Positions 10,665 through 21,179 of a DNA stretch of 64,000 nucleotides are shown in pieces. The DNA comes from Scolanthus callimorphus (Eukaryota > Cnidaria > Anthozoa > Actiniaria > Edwardsiidae). Position 1 is the stretch's first letter. Each line of letters starts with the position of its first letter. The notes beneath the pieces are model-generated. The model was not told where the DNA came from. It was given only the letters and a program-made list of their open reading frames with translations, and searched no databases. The stretch is from positions 29,612,595 to 29,676,594 of the forward strand of contig CM066918.1 of assembly GCA_033964015.1 (NCBI GenBank), written 5' to 3'. A program made the position numbers and the translations under genes.

Positions 10665-11717
10665 ACGCACCCTATGCACCTTGATTTTTGCGGATCGTTT
10701 TTCAATGTTGAATGGCTCGACATCGTTGGACATGATTCAAACAAGTGTTCAACATGATTCAACATGTCCGAAAGGTACGTTTTCGATGATTTAGACAATG
10801 TTAAACATGCATTGAAAGACTCTCTGAACAACTTTCAATGGCGACAGAATTACTGCAATTTTTCCGCCAATCAAACGAGTGAACAGCTATGGATGATTTC
10901 ACGCAGGCTTTGAGAGGACTAACTAGGCTTCAAACTAAATTTCCACGAAAATGAGAAAAATCTATGCACCTGTCTTCAAAGGTTTGATAGACGAAAGCCA
11001 AAAAACGCAGTTTGCCGATCGGAATTGTAAATCGTTTGCACCTAGCCATAGATATTCACTTTTCAGTCTGAATCGATAAATTGGTAACAAATGTCCTCTA
11101 ATTACTTATTATTTGCAGCTAGTAGCTTGCTACCCTGAGAAATTTTCCATTAACATTTTTCGTGCACCTAGACTCATGTACCCAATGGGTACCTGTTAAA
11201 ACATGAGCAGGCTTCACACAAAACAAGAAGCCTTTCCAGCTTTGGTCCTGCGTACTTTCAGTGGTGCTTTCCGGTAGCTAGACCGGTTTGCATTAGTAGA
11301 AGCGTGCAGGAAATAACGAGTCATCATAGTCACAATAACAGCTTGTTCGAAAAAACCGTCGCAGTTTCCGAGCGAGTCTTTCTATAGAAACTTTATCAGT
11401 TCTATTAATAATGAGTTTTGACACTGGCGTCCAGTAGCGTTTCACAAAACAATCGCTTTTAGCGTCTGAGACGCTAAAATAACACGTCGATGACACAAGA
11501 ATCTTGACACTTCTTAACAACTTTGGTAGACGTTTGTCTCAAATCTTTTTATCGTTCAATATGTTCCATATAACCTTACTTATGTCCAACAAATTGCCTT
11601 TTTTAATACACAGTGTATTAAATTGGGAAGGTGGTCTTCTACGTTAAGTAATATCCCCCAGTTGTCTGTGTCTTGATTCATGTCATTTTGAGAATGATGT
11701 CGTGCTGATCGAAAGAG

Positions 11718-11988
11718 TACACTCTTTTTTTTTATAAGAACCTTTTTTATAAGAACGTTCAGCCTGAAATTTACCCAAATTTTAAGAACATGCTAAGAAC
11801 ATGCCTGAGCCTCAGATAGGAGCAAAATAGATTTATTTTCAGTGATGCGTTCTAAAATCCAGAATCAAATGTGTTAACAATAACGACCTTCAATATTGTA
11901 AGAACATTTCCAGCCTCAAATTGCTCCAAAAATAAGAACGGCCCAGCCTCAACTGAAAATTAGACGTTCTTATAAAAAAAAGAGTGTA
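11718..11988. mobile_element. MITE with TACACTCTTTTTTTTTATAAGAAC ends
   Basis: The left end TACACTCTTTTTTTTTATAAGAAC is complemented by GTTCTTATAAAAAAAAGAGTGTA at the right. The interior repeats TAAGAAC and CAGCCT several times. No ORF. It lies between peptide genes 2 and 3; the rest of 10665-12600 holds nothing I can assign. Confidence 0.8.
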
Positions 11989-12619
11989 TTTGTTTCGACG
12001 ATAGCACGGCAGATCATGTCGAGCCAGCGGCGAGCTAACAGTTTCAGCAGTTTTGGCTCTAAACGTCGTGCTACCGTCGCACCTAATTCACAAGGCCCAG
12101 TCTAAACGTCGAGCCAAAGACGTGCCGAACAAAATCTAATGAATTAAAAAGCCATCATTAGTTATACCACTGCACAATGACACCCCATTAATAAATAGCC
12201 AAACCGATTGTTTGAGATTTTGAAAGAAAAGGCCTATATTTTAAATTAAAATATTGTGTCACCGGCTGTTTTTTCCAAACGTTTATGATTCTTACTGTTA
12301 CTATTGTACTGCACTTTCCCCTTATTTCTTTTATTATGTAACGTATACCTATACTAAGTATTACTAATAATATATCACATAGTTTAAAAGATTTTGTATA
12401 TTCAATAAAATTGAAACATTTAAATAGTATCCTTTTGTTTTTTATGCATCTTAGTTATTTCAAATTTTCGTTTACATTTTATCGCCTAACGGTTTTTCAT
12501 TTAATTTATTTATCTCGTCTTTATCTCCTATTGGAAGAGTATTGAGATCATAATGGTCTAAAACTATTACTATTATGATTGTTATATTTGTTCTTTCTAT
12601 TCATTTCTGTTCATGGAAG

Positions 12620-12812
12620 CAAGGTTTATTCGCCTTTCTGTCCCTCAATCGTTTCATGCATTTATTTGTCAAAAGGCAGCCCTTTGCACAGTGTGAATTT
12701 GACGGCACTTAAACATTTTTGACGTGGAGTGTGCTTATTGAGCCACCAAACAAAGGACCTATAAAACTAGCCTTGACAATGAAAACGGTCAAACCTTCTA
12801 TACAAAGCCAAA
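12620..12812 (+). promoter_or_regulatory. Promoter of peptide gene 3, TATA at 12760-12766
   Basis: TATAAAA at 12760-12766 lies 47 bases before the ATG. It shares AAGCAAGGTTTATT, ATTTGTCAAAAG, CAGCC, AAAGGACC, CTTGACAA and ACAAAGCCAAAATGAAGTCCCA with the gene 2 promoter, in the same order. The conserved distance and leader show a segmental duplication. Confidence 0.65.
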
Positions 12813-15182
12813 ATGAAGTCCCAGGTAGCTGTCCTGATCACTATACTAGTAACACTTTCTTTCACTTTTTCCAAGACAATACCCGAAGGCCTCAGATTAG
12901 CAGATGCCATAACAATTGATCAATATATGGAAAAAGTTGTTGACGATGCCAAGAAATGCATTCGATATGCTAGGAGAAAACGATGCCCTCAAAACAAGAA
13001 ACCAAAAGCAAAAAAGGCAAGTTTTAATAGTTCTTTATTCTTTCTTAGTCTAAAGTTGAAGTAAAATATAAAATTTTGGGTTGTTTATGTAAATCACTGC
13101 TCTTTTTCTCATAACATTTTGTTAAACAACCGAGACACAGCCTCGTCCGTTTAAATTTTCCCAAAATCTGAATAAAGCTCGGAGTTTTATTCTCTAGTTC
13201 GTTTGAGTTCGTTTGTCACGTTTTTAGGGTTAATTTAGTTACTTTAAATCTAAATCTATACCGCGCAACCTCCCTATTAAAAAGAAGTTCAATTCACAGG
13301 GCCGTAGCGCCCTTAGGTGCCGGGGGACCCGTGCCCCCCCCCCCCCCCCCCAGTTTTTCTGATACTGCAGCTACTAACGGACACTGTTTTAACGGGAAGC
13401 TCCATACCATTACAGCTGTTTCAGGTGACACGCGACTTTGCCGTTGCCGCCAGAGTTCGGCAGTTGCGTTTTCTGTGCTGTCTATCAATGCAATCCGTGT
13501 CCGTGTGAGCCAATCATATCCTTACTCAGTGCATTCGATTGGCTTCCCTTGCGAGACATGTCGCGACAGAAGCCAATTCACTGCACTAGGCGAAACTAGG
13601 CAAGGATCTGATTGGCTCACAATGTTTTGATTGACTCACAGGAAAACCCAACTGCCAAAAGCTCTCTCGATGTTTTGAACGCGCTGGGTCGCGTGTTACC
13701 TGAAACAGCTATAAGACACATCAAACCTTCGTTTTATTTACGTCTGTGCTATGGCATGGGGGCGCTAAATAGAAAAACACCATAAAGATAATTTCTCCTG
13801 AATGCCAGGTCTGGCTGATTTAAACTTTTTCCTTTTACTGGAATGACCATCTGGGTCTATCGCAAAAATATATCTCAAGGACTCAAGCCATCTGGTTTAT
13901 TTATACATATTTATATTTAGTTTGTAAGCATGTTGTTTCCAGGGCTCCTTTTGATAGCAGGGAGGCTGTAGCCTCTCTGAATGGACTACCCTGGGGCAAC
14001 ATGCAGTTATTTTGGGTTTAAATAAAGGCGTCTATCTATCTATCTTAAATACCTAAAAGTTCCCCGTAGATCGATTTCAAATGAGTCAAATTTCCCACGT
14101 AAGCAGTAATTAGAACACGCGAATATCTTTGCAATCCTATTGAAACTACCTCAATTTTTCCCATGTTATGTTTAAAGCATTCTCACTGTTATATTTTAAA
14201 ATACTTTTATAGTACGCGCGCTCTGAGAGCTGTCATTTTTGCATTATAAACGCGCGGCGGATATCAGTAGATTATAATGTGATAAACGCACTTGGGATGC
14301 TGGAAAAACACTCGAAAAGTTTGAAACTCACTCACATAAACTCGTGAGTCTAAACTTTTCTCGTGTTTATCCATCATCCCTCTTGCCATCATCCCTCTAT
14401 ACTATATTGATCAATTTGAGCCAATCTGAGGAGATGGTAAAGTTTTTATACTGAATTAATACGACTGACAAACATGCTAAGGCCTAGGGCATACGTCGAA
14501 TTAGGGTCGCCCACTTTTCGTCAAATTTTCATACATTTACTGTATTTTGTGTTTTCACTCTTCCCATACTTCCTTACTAATCAGCACCCCAACTCTCTAT
14601 GGTTCTGCGCCGCCCATGGTACTTCAGCATTGAGCAGTTCAGGAGTTTGAATTCATTTGTGTTTTGAAATGCGATTCCACGTCTCATTCACACTGCTCAA
14701 GTGGACTTATGTAGGTCGTACACTAGGCTTCGATGGACTGCAACGAAAAGTGACTTCACAAAATGTAATACAAAAATCGAATCTCGCCGCATTTACACTA
14801 TGAATTTGAATTGAGAACAGGGCAGGGGCGGATTTCTATAGTCAGATTACAGTTTTTTTTTTATCATTTCTTGTCCGATGTTAGGGACATTTAGGGCGCT
14901 ACAATCAGATTTTTTCTCTAAATCTGCCCCTACAGGACTTCACTGCTGCTCGACTAAAAATATAAAAAGAAAAATCCATGATTAGCGTCGAATTAGCACC
15001 AGCCCACATGGGGATAGTTCTTGAAAACAAAACTAAATGTGTCTGTAATTTGAATAAACACCATTGAAATTTTCAATTGTTTCTATTTTTCCCAGGGACG
15101 CCGAAGAACTGTAGACAGTTATGACATTCTATCCCCCGTCGCTGAAGCCTATAGAAGACGACAACAAGATACTGTGTATTGA
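12813..15182 (+). CDS. Secreted C-x8-C cationic peptide precursor, gene 3 (two exons)
   Basis: Exons 12813-13016 (68 codons) and 15096-15182 (28 codons plus stop) join in phase 0 to give 96 residues. Residues 1-21 form a signal peptide and residues 23-47 an acidic spacer. Residues 49-58 read CIRYARRKRC, followed by a Lys-rich tail. Exon 2 opens GRRRTVDS, a potential basic cleavage or amidation context, and ends ...QQDTVY. The predicted donor is AAAAAG|GCAAGT, a GC-AG intron; no equivalent GT donor is present at this point. The acceptor TTTCTATTTTTCCCAG is strong. Without splicing the frame ends at 13064. AATAAA occurs at 15324 and 15370. Exon 1 has exactly the length of exon 1 of gene 1 and is a near-duplicate of gene 2. 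Function is unknown; the charge pattern resembles precursors of secreted cationic peptides. Confidence 0.7.
13505..13620. repeat. Small fold-back ending in CTGATTGGCTCAC
   Basis: GTGAGCCAATCATATCCTTAC at the left is imperfectly complemented by AAGGATCTGATTGGCTCAC at the right, with GATTGGCTTCC/GGAAGCCAATC-type inner arms around TCGCGACA. It is related to 60530-60696 and 63247-63367 and to the units of the array at 4463-4895. It lies in the gene 3 intron, just after an 18-base C run at 13334. Confidence 0.7.
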
Positions 15183-15323
15183 GTAGAGAGCCGACCAAAT
15201 GAACGGCTATAACAATTAAAACTTAACAAACTTTGACAACACCGCTTTTATTGCTGAACTTAATTCTTACGACATTCGTCACCAATTTTACTTCACAGTT
15301 AATTTGCGTCAGAGATTTTCTTT

Positions 15324-15375
15324 AATAAATGCAGAATTTCTATTTTACTTGTTAGAGCTTTGGAGAACAAATAAA
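15324..15375 (+). terminator. Poly(A) signals of peptide gene 3
   Basis: AATAAA at 15324-15329 and 15370-15375, 140-190 bases after the stop at 15182. On the opposite strand TTTATT at 15445-15450 could serve the convergent aquaporin gene, so the two genes would end within about 100 bases of each other. Confidence 0.5.
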
Positions 15376-15712
15376 CTCATTCGAGACACTTCTCTTGTAG
15401 TAACTTGATTGCTGCTTAAAACTTTATAGAAATGGGAAAAAATCTTTATTTTTATCCACTGCATTTTCTAGGCTTTCTGCTACGCCTTTCTCAAATAGTG
15501 ATTATATTTCCTTTTGATAGCTATAAAAACTCACTCAATTTAGGGGGGGGGGGGGGGGGGTTGAGGGGGCTGCAACCCCCTTTTTCAGAAGATTTTCCCA
15601 CATTTACTGTATTTGCTGAAGGAAATTTGTAATTTTTGGTCCCTATATTAAATTTCACTATCCTGAGATCCTGCCCCCTCTTTCTGAAATTCCTTGCTCT
15701 TTCCCTGATTCT

Positions 15713-15815
15713 ACAGTTCATCTACACCATACCTCTGTCTTCTACAATTCATCTACACCATGCCTCTTGTCTACAGTTCATCTGCACCATACCTCTTCTC
15801 TACAGTTCATCTGCA
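15713..15815. repeat. ~32-bp tandem repeat at the 3' end of aquaporin A
   Basis: About three and a half units of CTACAGTTCATCTACACCAT followed by ACCTCT plus a few variable bases. The last unit overlaps the stop codon of the - strand aquaporin (15800-15802). The repeat therefore forms the start of its 3' untranslated region, which also includes an 18-base G run at 15543. Confidence 0.8.
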
Positions 15816-18800
15816 TTCACCCTTCTATATGAAACTGTCTTCTCAGTTCTAGACACAATTGGTGTATGCTCATCTGGCAAGGGGCTTGCAGCTGATTGGA
15901 TGTTGTCATGGTGATGAAGTTCAATAAATACCAAATATAGTAACCCACCTAGAACGCCACCCACAAGGCATGCCACCACAGGAACCCAAGCCCAGTGGTT
16001 GTAAACACTAAAAAGAGAAATGACACCAGTTACATGTGTAGCTGAGTACCCACTACTGCCCCACCCTGGAAAGTTACTAGTGTATAAGGAATCCTACTAT
16101 CTTACAATTTCCTCTTTTCAAAGTTATCATATTGTGTATACACTTACAACTATTCTATTTTCAACCAGCTCATTAGCACCTTTTATTCTTGAGGGAGACT
16201 CCCCCCATCAGTGGTACTCACGTGAAAACTTCTGTTCCCCAGCCGGCCATTGCTGTGAAGATTCTAGGTCCCAGATCCCTAGCTGGGTTTATGGCATACC
16301 CACTATTGAAACCAAATGAAGCACCAATGACAAACACTGTCAAGCCAATCAAGATTGGAGCGGCACCTTTATCAGGGGCATTGTTATTCTTGTCCAATAT
16401 TGCAAAATGCAGCCTGTTAGCAACATTGTACCGTATACCTGATCAGGGAAGAATAATGAAGAATCTAATTAGATTTATAATAATTGAAGTATTAGATTTA
16501 TAATAATTGAAGTTGAGGTTTCACATTTTTGTATAAAAGGGGGCAGAGGTGGAGGGGGGACAGGGGGCAAAGCTCTCTTTCCTGGGGGCTGTGCAGGTAT
16601 CGAAGGTATTGAATAATGTGGCTTGAAATATTACATATTATATGATGCATACATACTAGTGGATAAATGACACTAAAGGATAGTGAGTGTGAGTGATACC
16701 ACTGCCACCTTACCAGATTTTCACAGGATAGTTTTACCAAATCTTCCAGGCTCACAGATTTAAGGCCTCACATCTCCAGATTTCTCAGCATTATTCTTAC
16801 AGCATATTCTTTCAGCAAGGATTCAGAGAAAGTTCAGAAAGGCTATGTTTGGAAAGTTTGGAAAGGCTATGTGAAATGCTTTTGTCCCGGGGGGGGGGGG
16901 ACTCCTTATATTCGAATGCTAGGGGTGACCATCGTATTTTTTAGGGGTTGAAATCGGCGATCTGGTATTTTTAGGGGTTCGAAAATAAAAAACGGTATAG
17001 TAAGAAAAAATAGGTATTTTTTAGGGGTTCTCACGCAAATAAGGTAGTGTTTTTGAAGGTCGAGAGGATACATTTGATGTATATTAAATAAACGGCCAGA
17101 ATAAAATTTAATCTGTCAAAATTGTTGGTATTTTTTAGGGTATTTTCAGACTGAGGGATATTTTTTAGGGTGGAAATTTTTTCCGACCAGGTATTTTTTA
17201 GGGTCAAAATTCGAGTTTCCCGACGGTCACCCCTAGCATTTTAACCTCAGAGTCCTCCCCCCGGGGCTTTTGTGTTCTGACCAATGGTGTGACTGAAAGG
17301 GTCAAAAACATGTTCTTTATAGTCTACCTGGTCACCAAATCCATTGCCGATAGAGAGGAATGGCCGTGGATACGTGGCCCAAATTCCTGCTGTTGCTTTA
17401 GGCCCAATAACCTGTCTCTTCCCACCATCAAAATTGTCCAGTGCATCTTAAAGAAATCAAACATATTTGCAAGACTTTCAGGCTTACAGAATTTCATTGA
17501 AATCATTTTCAGAGTCATTCAAATCATTTACTTATAGTGTATCATTTACTGTTTATCAACATTGCTAATGCTAGCTAAAAAATGTGCCAACTGTAGATTG
17601 AAAAGTGTGCCCTTTGTTCTGTGAAGCAATCAATCTCTGGTTGGCATATTAATAACAAGAAACAAACAGCATATTTTCTCTTGTGAAACATTGACAGTTT
17701 GTGACAGACTAAGAGATGGGGCTTGTCTCAACCTAGAACCACCCATTACAAAATCCTCAGAAGTTATAACACTTTTTGCAATGTGTGTTTCAAGAAAATA
17801 CCCATCCTCCCCCCCCCTCTCTCTCCAAGGAAGGCATTGGAAAATTCCAGAGGGGTGGGGGAGTCAATTTACCTGATTTCTTCCATACAAATACTGTATT
17901 TTCCTTTGGAAATTCCATTGGGGGAAGGAATGAATATTTTCTGGAACCACACAATATACATGAATATATGTTTAGAACTAACCATAGTACACTCCGTAGA
18001 CACAAGCTGAGGCCACTATAGCACCCAGCATTTGTGCTAGCCAATACACTGGCACCCTCGCCCAAGAGAGTCGGCGAGCAACTGCAAATGCAAGTGTCAC
18101 GGCAGGATTCATGTGTGCACCTGTAAACAAACAGAAGAGAATTTAGCACAAAAGACAAGAGCTCAAAGGCAGGGTTAAGCCAGGAGAAGACTATTTTATG
18201 CTCTCTTTTTTGTATGGTATTACAAAGCTTGTGAGACATGCAAGAAAAAGGGACCTAAGTTGTAAGTTAAATATAAGTTGCAATTCATAAATATTTCTGG
18301 GAAAGAAACGCAATGCAACCTGCAATCAAATGCAAAATGTGTGGTTCCAGAAAATATCCATCCTCCACCCAGAGGGGTTGGGGAGTCAATTTACCTGATT
18401 TTTTCCATACAAATACTATATTTTCCTTTGGAAATTCCACAGGGGTGGGAGATCACTTTTCAACACCCTTTCATGGGGGGGGTACCACACAATGTTGAAA
18501 GACTTAGCTGAGAGGACATGCTATCCCCCTGCTCTGACTTGTCCACAGTTGTCTCTAGTTGGCGGCGCACGAAGAATCTTGGGAGGTGCATATTCATGTT
18601 CTTTTGCATTTTCAATTGTCTCCTTGAATGACAATGAAATTAATCACATCTAACCTGAGATTCCACCTGCCCAATAACAGCCCAGAGTCACACCAATGCC
18701 CCAGCTGAAGTTGACAGAGAAAAAGTCACCATAGTTTCCTTTACCCAGTATCATTTGAGCTATGGAACCAGCACCAAAAGACTAAGGATAAATAACAAAA

Positions 18801-19359
18801 AGCCAATATCATTATACTATCTTACATATGGTAGGTAAGAAAATTGTTGAATCTACTTTTTCTCCTTTGCACAGTTGAAACTGGATCAAAATATTTTGAT
18901 AATTAGCAACAAATGTGATGCATTAATTACAGCAATCTTGAGGACCTTAAATTTCCTTTAAAGCAGTAAAATGTATAAATTATCATATAACATTACTTTT
19001 CAAGCAACATATATAACAAACTCAACTTTGAATGCCCAACCAAAATTGTCCCTACATTTTCAAAATATATCTGAAAATTGTTGACCAGTGCAGGGACTGC
19101 TAATAGATAGAGATGACAGAACAACCAATCAGAAAAATGAAATGGACAGCATACCATTTATTAAACCCCTCCACATTAGGTATCCCAAAGGACACCTCTG
19201 CAGGTGTCTCTCAAAAACCAAACTGCATGTAGAAAAAGTAATGGTACATTACAAAATACTTACAACAAGAATAAACGTTGCAATAAATTCTGCTAGAGCA
19301 ATGCGCAGGATTGGCGAGCGAATCCTGACTCTCTCCCTACTGGCCTCCCATGTGTCCAT
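15800..19359 (-). CDS. Aquaglyceroporin A (six exons, one-base frameshift in exon 5)
   Basis: Exons in transcript order are 19264-19359, 18655-18781, 17983-18120, 17328-17446, 16222-16438 and 15800-16007. Repaired length would be 301 residues. It is a major-intrinsic-protein channel of the glycerol-permeable subfamily, moving water and small neutral solutes across membranes. The sequence shows GAHMNPAVT (first NPA box, exon 3) and [13 protein letters not shown] (second box, exon 5), where the Asp after NPAR marks aquaglyceroporins. Six hydrophobic segments are spread over the exons. Exon 6 ends with a hydrophilic tail, ...VNADEL. Exon lengths and phases equal those of aquaporin B except exon 5, which is 217 instead of 218 bases. 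That loss shifts the frame and gives a stop at 16349-16351, before the second NPA box. It is a recent pseudogene, a null allele or an assembly error; all other splice sites and frames are intact. The ATG follows the possible acceptor ATATAG, so a leader exon may exist. Confidence 0.88.
16222..16438 (-). other. Frameshifted exon 5 of aquaglyceroporin A
   Basis: The exon starts after acceptor CTGATCAG, encoding [11 protein letters not shown] in frame. At 16404-16405 only two bases stand where the paralogue has a Cys codon (CICAI in B). Downstream, the original frame resumes as [13 protein letters not shown] and continues through the second NPA box to the donor AC|GTGAGT. Read as written, translation ends at 16349. 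The site lies in a run of four T on the coding strand. Confidence 0.85.
16887..17266. mobile_element. G-run-ended element, copy 1 (GTATTTTTTAGGGG type)
   Basis: It begins CCGGGGGGGGGGGGACTCC, then ATGCTAGGGGTGACC. The complementary end reads GGTCACCCCTAGCAT ... GGACTCTGAGG-type sequence and CCCCCCGGGG. Inside are about six GTATTTTTTAGGG(G) boxes, all in one orientation. It lies between exons 4 and 5 of aquaporin A. Relatives are at 19842, 23221 and 31396. Confidence 0.85.
17783..17952. mobile_element. MITE copy beside aquaporin A exon 3 (3' side)
   Basis: Its ends carry GTGTTTCAAGAAAATACCCATCC and GAATATTTTCTGGAACCACAC (inverted). The interior reads GGAGTCAATTTACCTGATTTC and TTCCATACAAATACTGTATTTTCC. 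It matches 18339-18490 over its length in the same orientation. It ends about 30 bases from the exon 3 boundary at 17983. Confidence 0.85.
18339..18490. mobile_element. MITE copy on the 5' side of aquaporin A exon 3
   Basis: Runs from GTGTGGTTCCAGAAAATATCC to GGTACCACAC and shares GGGGAGTCAATTTACCTGATT, TTCCATACAAATACTATATT and CCTTTGGAAATTCCA with 17783-17952. It lies in the intron between exons 2 and 3. Together the two copies bracket exon 3. Confidence 0.85.
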
Positions 19360-19841
19360 GACGGTAACTATATAAGAAAATTCCACATATCAAACATAAA
19401 CAATCCGCTGACAAAAATTGTCGTTTTTAACACCTCATGGCCAAAACCATATTTGGAATCATTACCTTATAAGGAAGCAACAGAAGATCCTCTTTTGATA
19501 AGAATTTCAGCAAAAGTAGCAAGGAAATGGTGATTTTTTGTATGAAAACTTGCAGGAATTACAGAGACTTGATTTCTCCACCATTGATTTTGGCTTGGTA
19601 ACCACGCTAAAAGTGGCCACCACAGCTAGCCCGCGCGTGACTCAGCCCAGTCCTCCCAAGTGCATAGCAAAAACAACAATGATTCATTGATGCGAGAAAG
19701 AAAACTGGGTGAAATACAATAATATATTGCAATTCAGCAAAATTGAGGCACACAGGTGCAAAAAATATCTTAGTCTCCCGCGCAGCAAACGCAACGCTTC
19801 CCTCCCTATCAACACGAGATGAGCTTCACTTACCCCCCATC

Positions 19842-20212
19842 TGGGGGGGGGGGGGGACTCCCATATTTTTGGGGCGGGGGTGCTCGTCGTACCTTTTAGG
19901 GTTTAAAATCAGGCCTCTGGTACCTTTTAGGGGGTAAAATTCGAAAACTTGCATTTTTTTCTAGATAGGTACCTGTTAGAGGTCCGTTCTAGCAAATCAA
20001 GCAAATCACAGTTGTTGGTAGCCTGAATTTCAGACATATTTTCCCTCATAAAAAAAATACGAGAGAAACTTACGAGGGAAAATATGCCTTGTTGGTACCT
20101 TTTGGGGGTCAAAATCAACTAAGCGACACCATTTTAAGGAACCTTTTAGGGGTAAAATCGAAAGTTCCCGACGAGCACCCCCGCCCCTTAAATATGGGAG
20201 TCCCCCCCGGGC
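19842..20212. mobile_element. G-run-ended element, copy 2 (GGTACCTTTTAGGGG type)
   Basis: It begins with a run of about 14 G and ACTCCCATATTTTTGGGGCGGGGGTGCTCGTCG. It ends with the complement, CGACGAGCACCCCCGCCCC, then AAATATGGGAGTCCCCCCC. The interior repeats GTACCTTTTAGGG several times. It lies upstream of aquaporin A exon 1. The motif differs slightly from copies 1 and 4, which suggests a sister subfamily. Confidence 0.85.
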
Positions 20213-21179
20213 CTCCCATGAACCAGAAGATCGAGTTGGCATTCCTTAAATTACATGATTAGGGGCGGCGAATTGGTCAGTGAAAACTCCAAAGCCTTAA
20301 AACCTGCTAGCAGATGCCTTTTTTCTCTGTATTTCGCTGGGCTGCCCCGTCCTTCCGCCCAGCGAAATTAGAGAAAAGAATCTGCTACTAGTAGCAGGGT
20401 AACCAAAGCTTCTCCCGCTTGGAATCGTTCGCGGTACGGGGCATCCCGGGGACATCCAGGGCGATGGATATGCAAAGTCAAGATGCAGACTATATACTGG
20501 TAAGTTAAAGTTAAAACTATAAAAGGCCATCATCAGCTCTCTTTACCTGGTTTGTTTTTCGGAGACGTCCGTGTCTACCCTGCGATGTTTACGCGTGCAT
20601 GTAAATCACGTGACAGAAGCATCCGTGACTAAAATCGCGGGCTCATAAACAAGGGCATCTTGTGACTTCTAAGGCCAAGTAAAAAGATAAACATGTTATC
20701 GTCCGGAGCTTTCCAAAAAAGTGTCCATGCGGCCCTTTTTATTTTTTATTTATTATTTCTTTTTGCTCCTTGTTTATGCCTTGTTTTATTGGTTTATGCC
20801 ATATTTTGTGTACAAAATGAATAGGCTTTTGAATTACTTCAAATACTCAATAATTATTCATGACCTAATTAGCCAACACAGAGGGAAAGCGATCAATGTT
20901 GAAACATCTCCATTTATTTATTTTTTATTTCATTGGTCATTTGAAATACTCAGCCTGTGACATAATCTTCAATCACCAACCCCTCTGTCTGTACCCTACC
21001 CAAACAGGATTTATCAATATAATCATATTTTTTACTTGTGAAACTTGAATTACGTCACTAGTCATGCGCACAAATGAAAAGGTCAAGATTGTTTCCACAA
21101 AGCAACCTCGTTCCCAGGGTCTCCTCGGTCAGTTTTCAAAATGGCGGGAACGAGGTTGTCCACAAAGCCTGTCCCACAT

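Noticed and set aside
11115..11200. Acceptor ATTATTTGCAG with a 27-codon open frame as second exon of peptide gene 2
   Set aside because: No similarity to the other second exons, and it lies beyond a nearer poly(A) signal.
13317..13630. Overlapping proline-rich ORFs starting at a C run
   Set aside because: They arise from the 18-base C homopolymer and the fold-back that follows.
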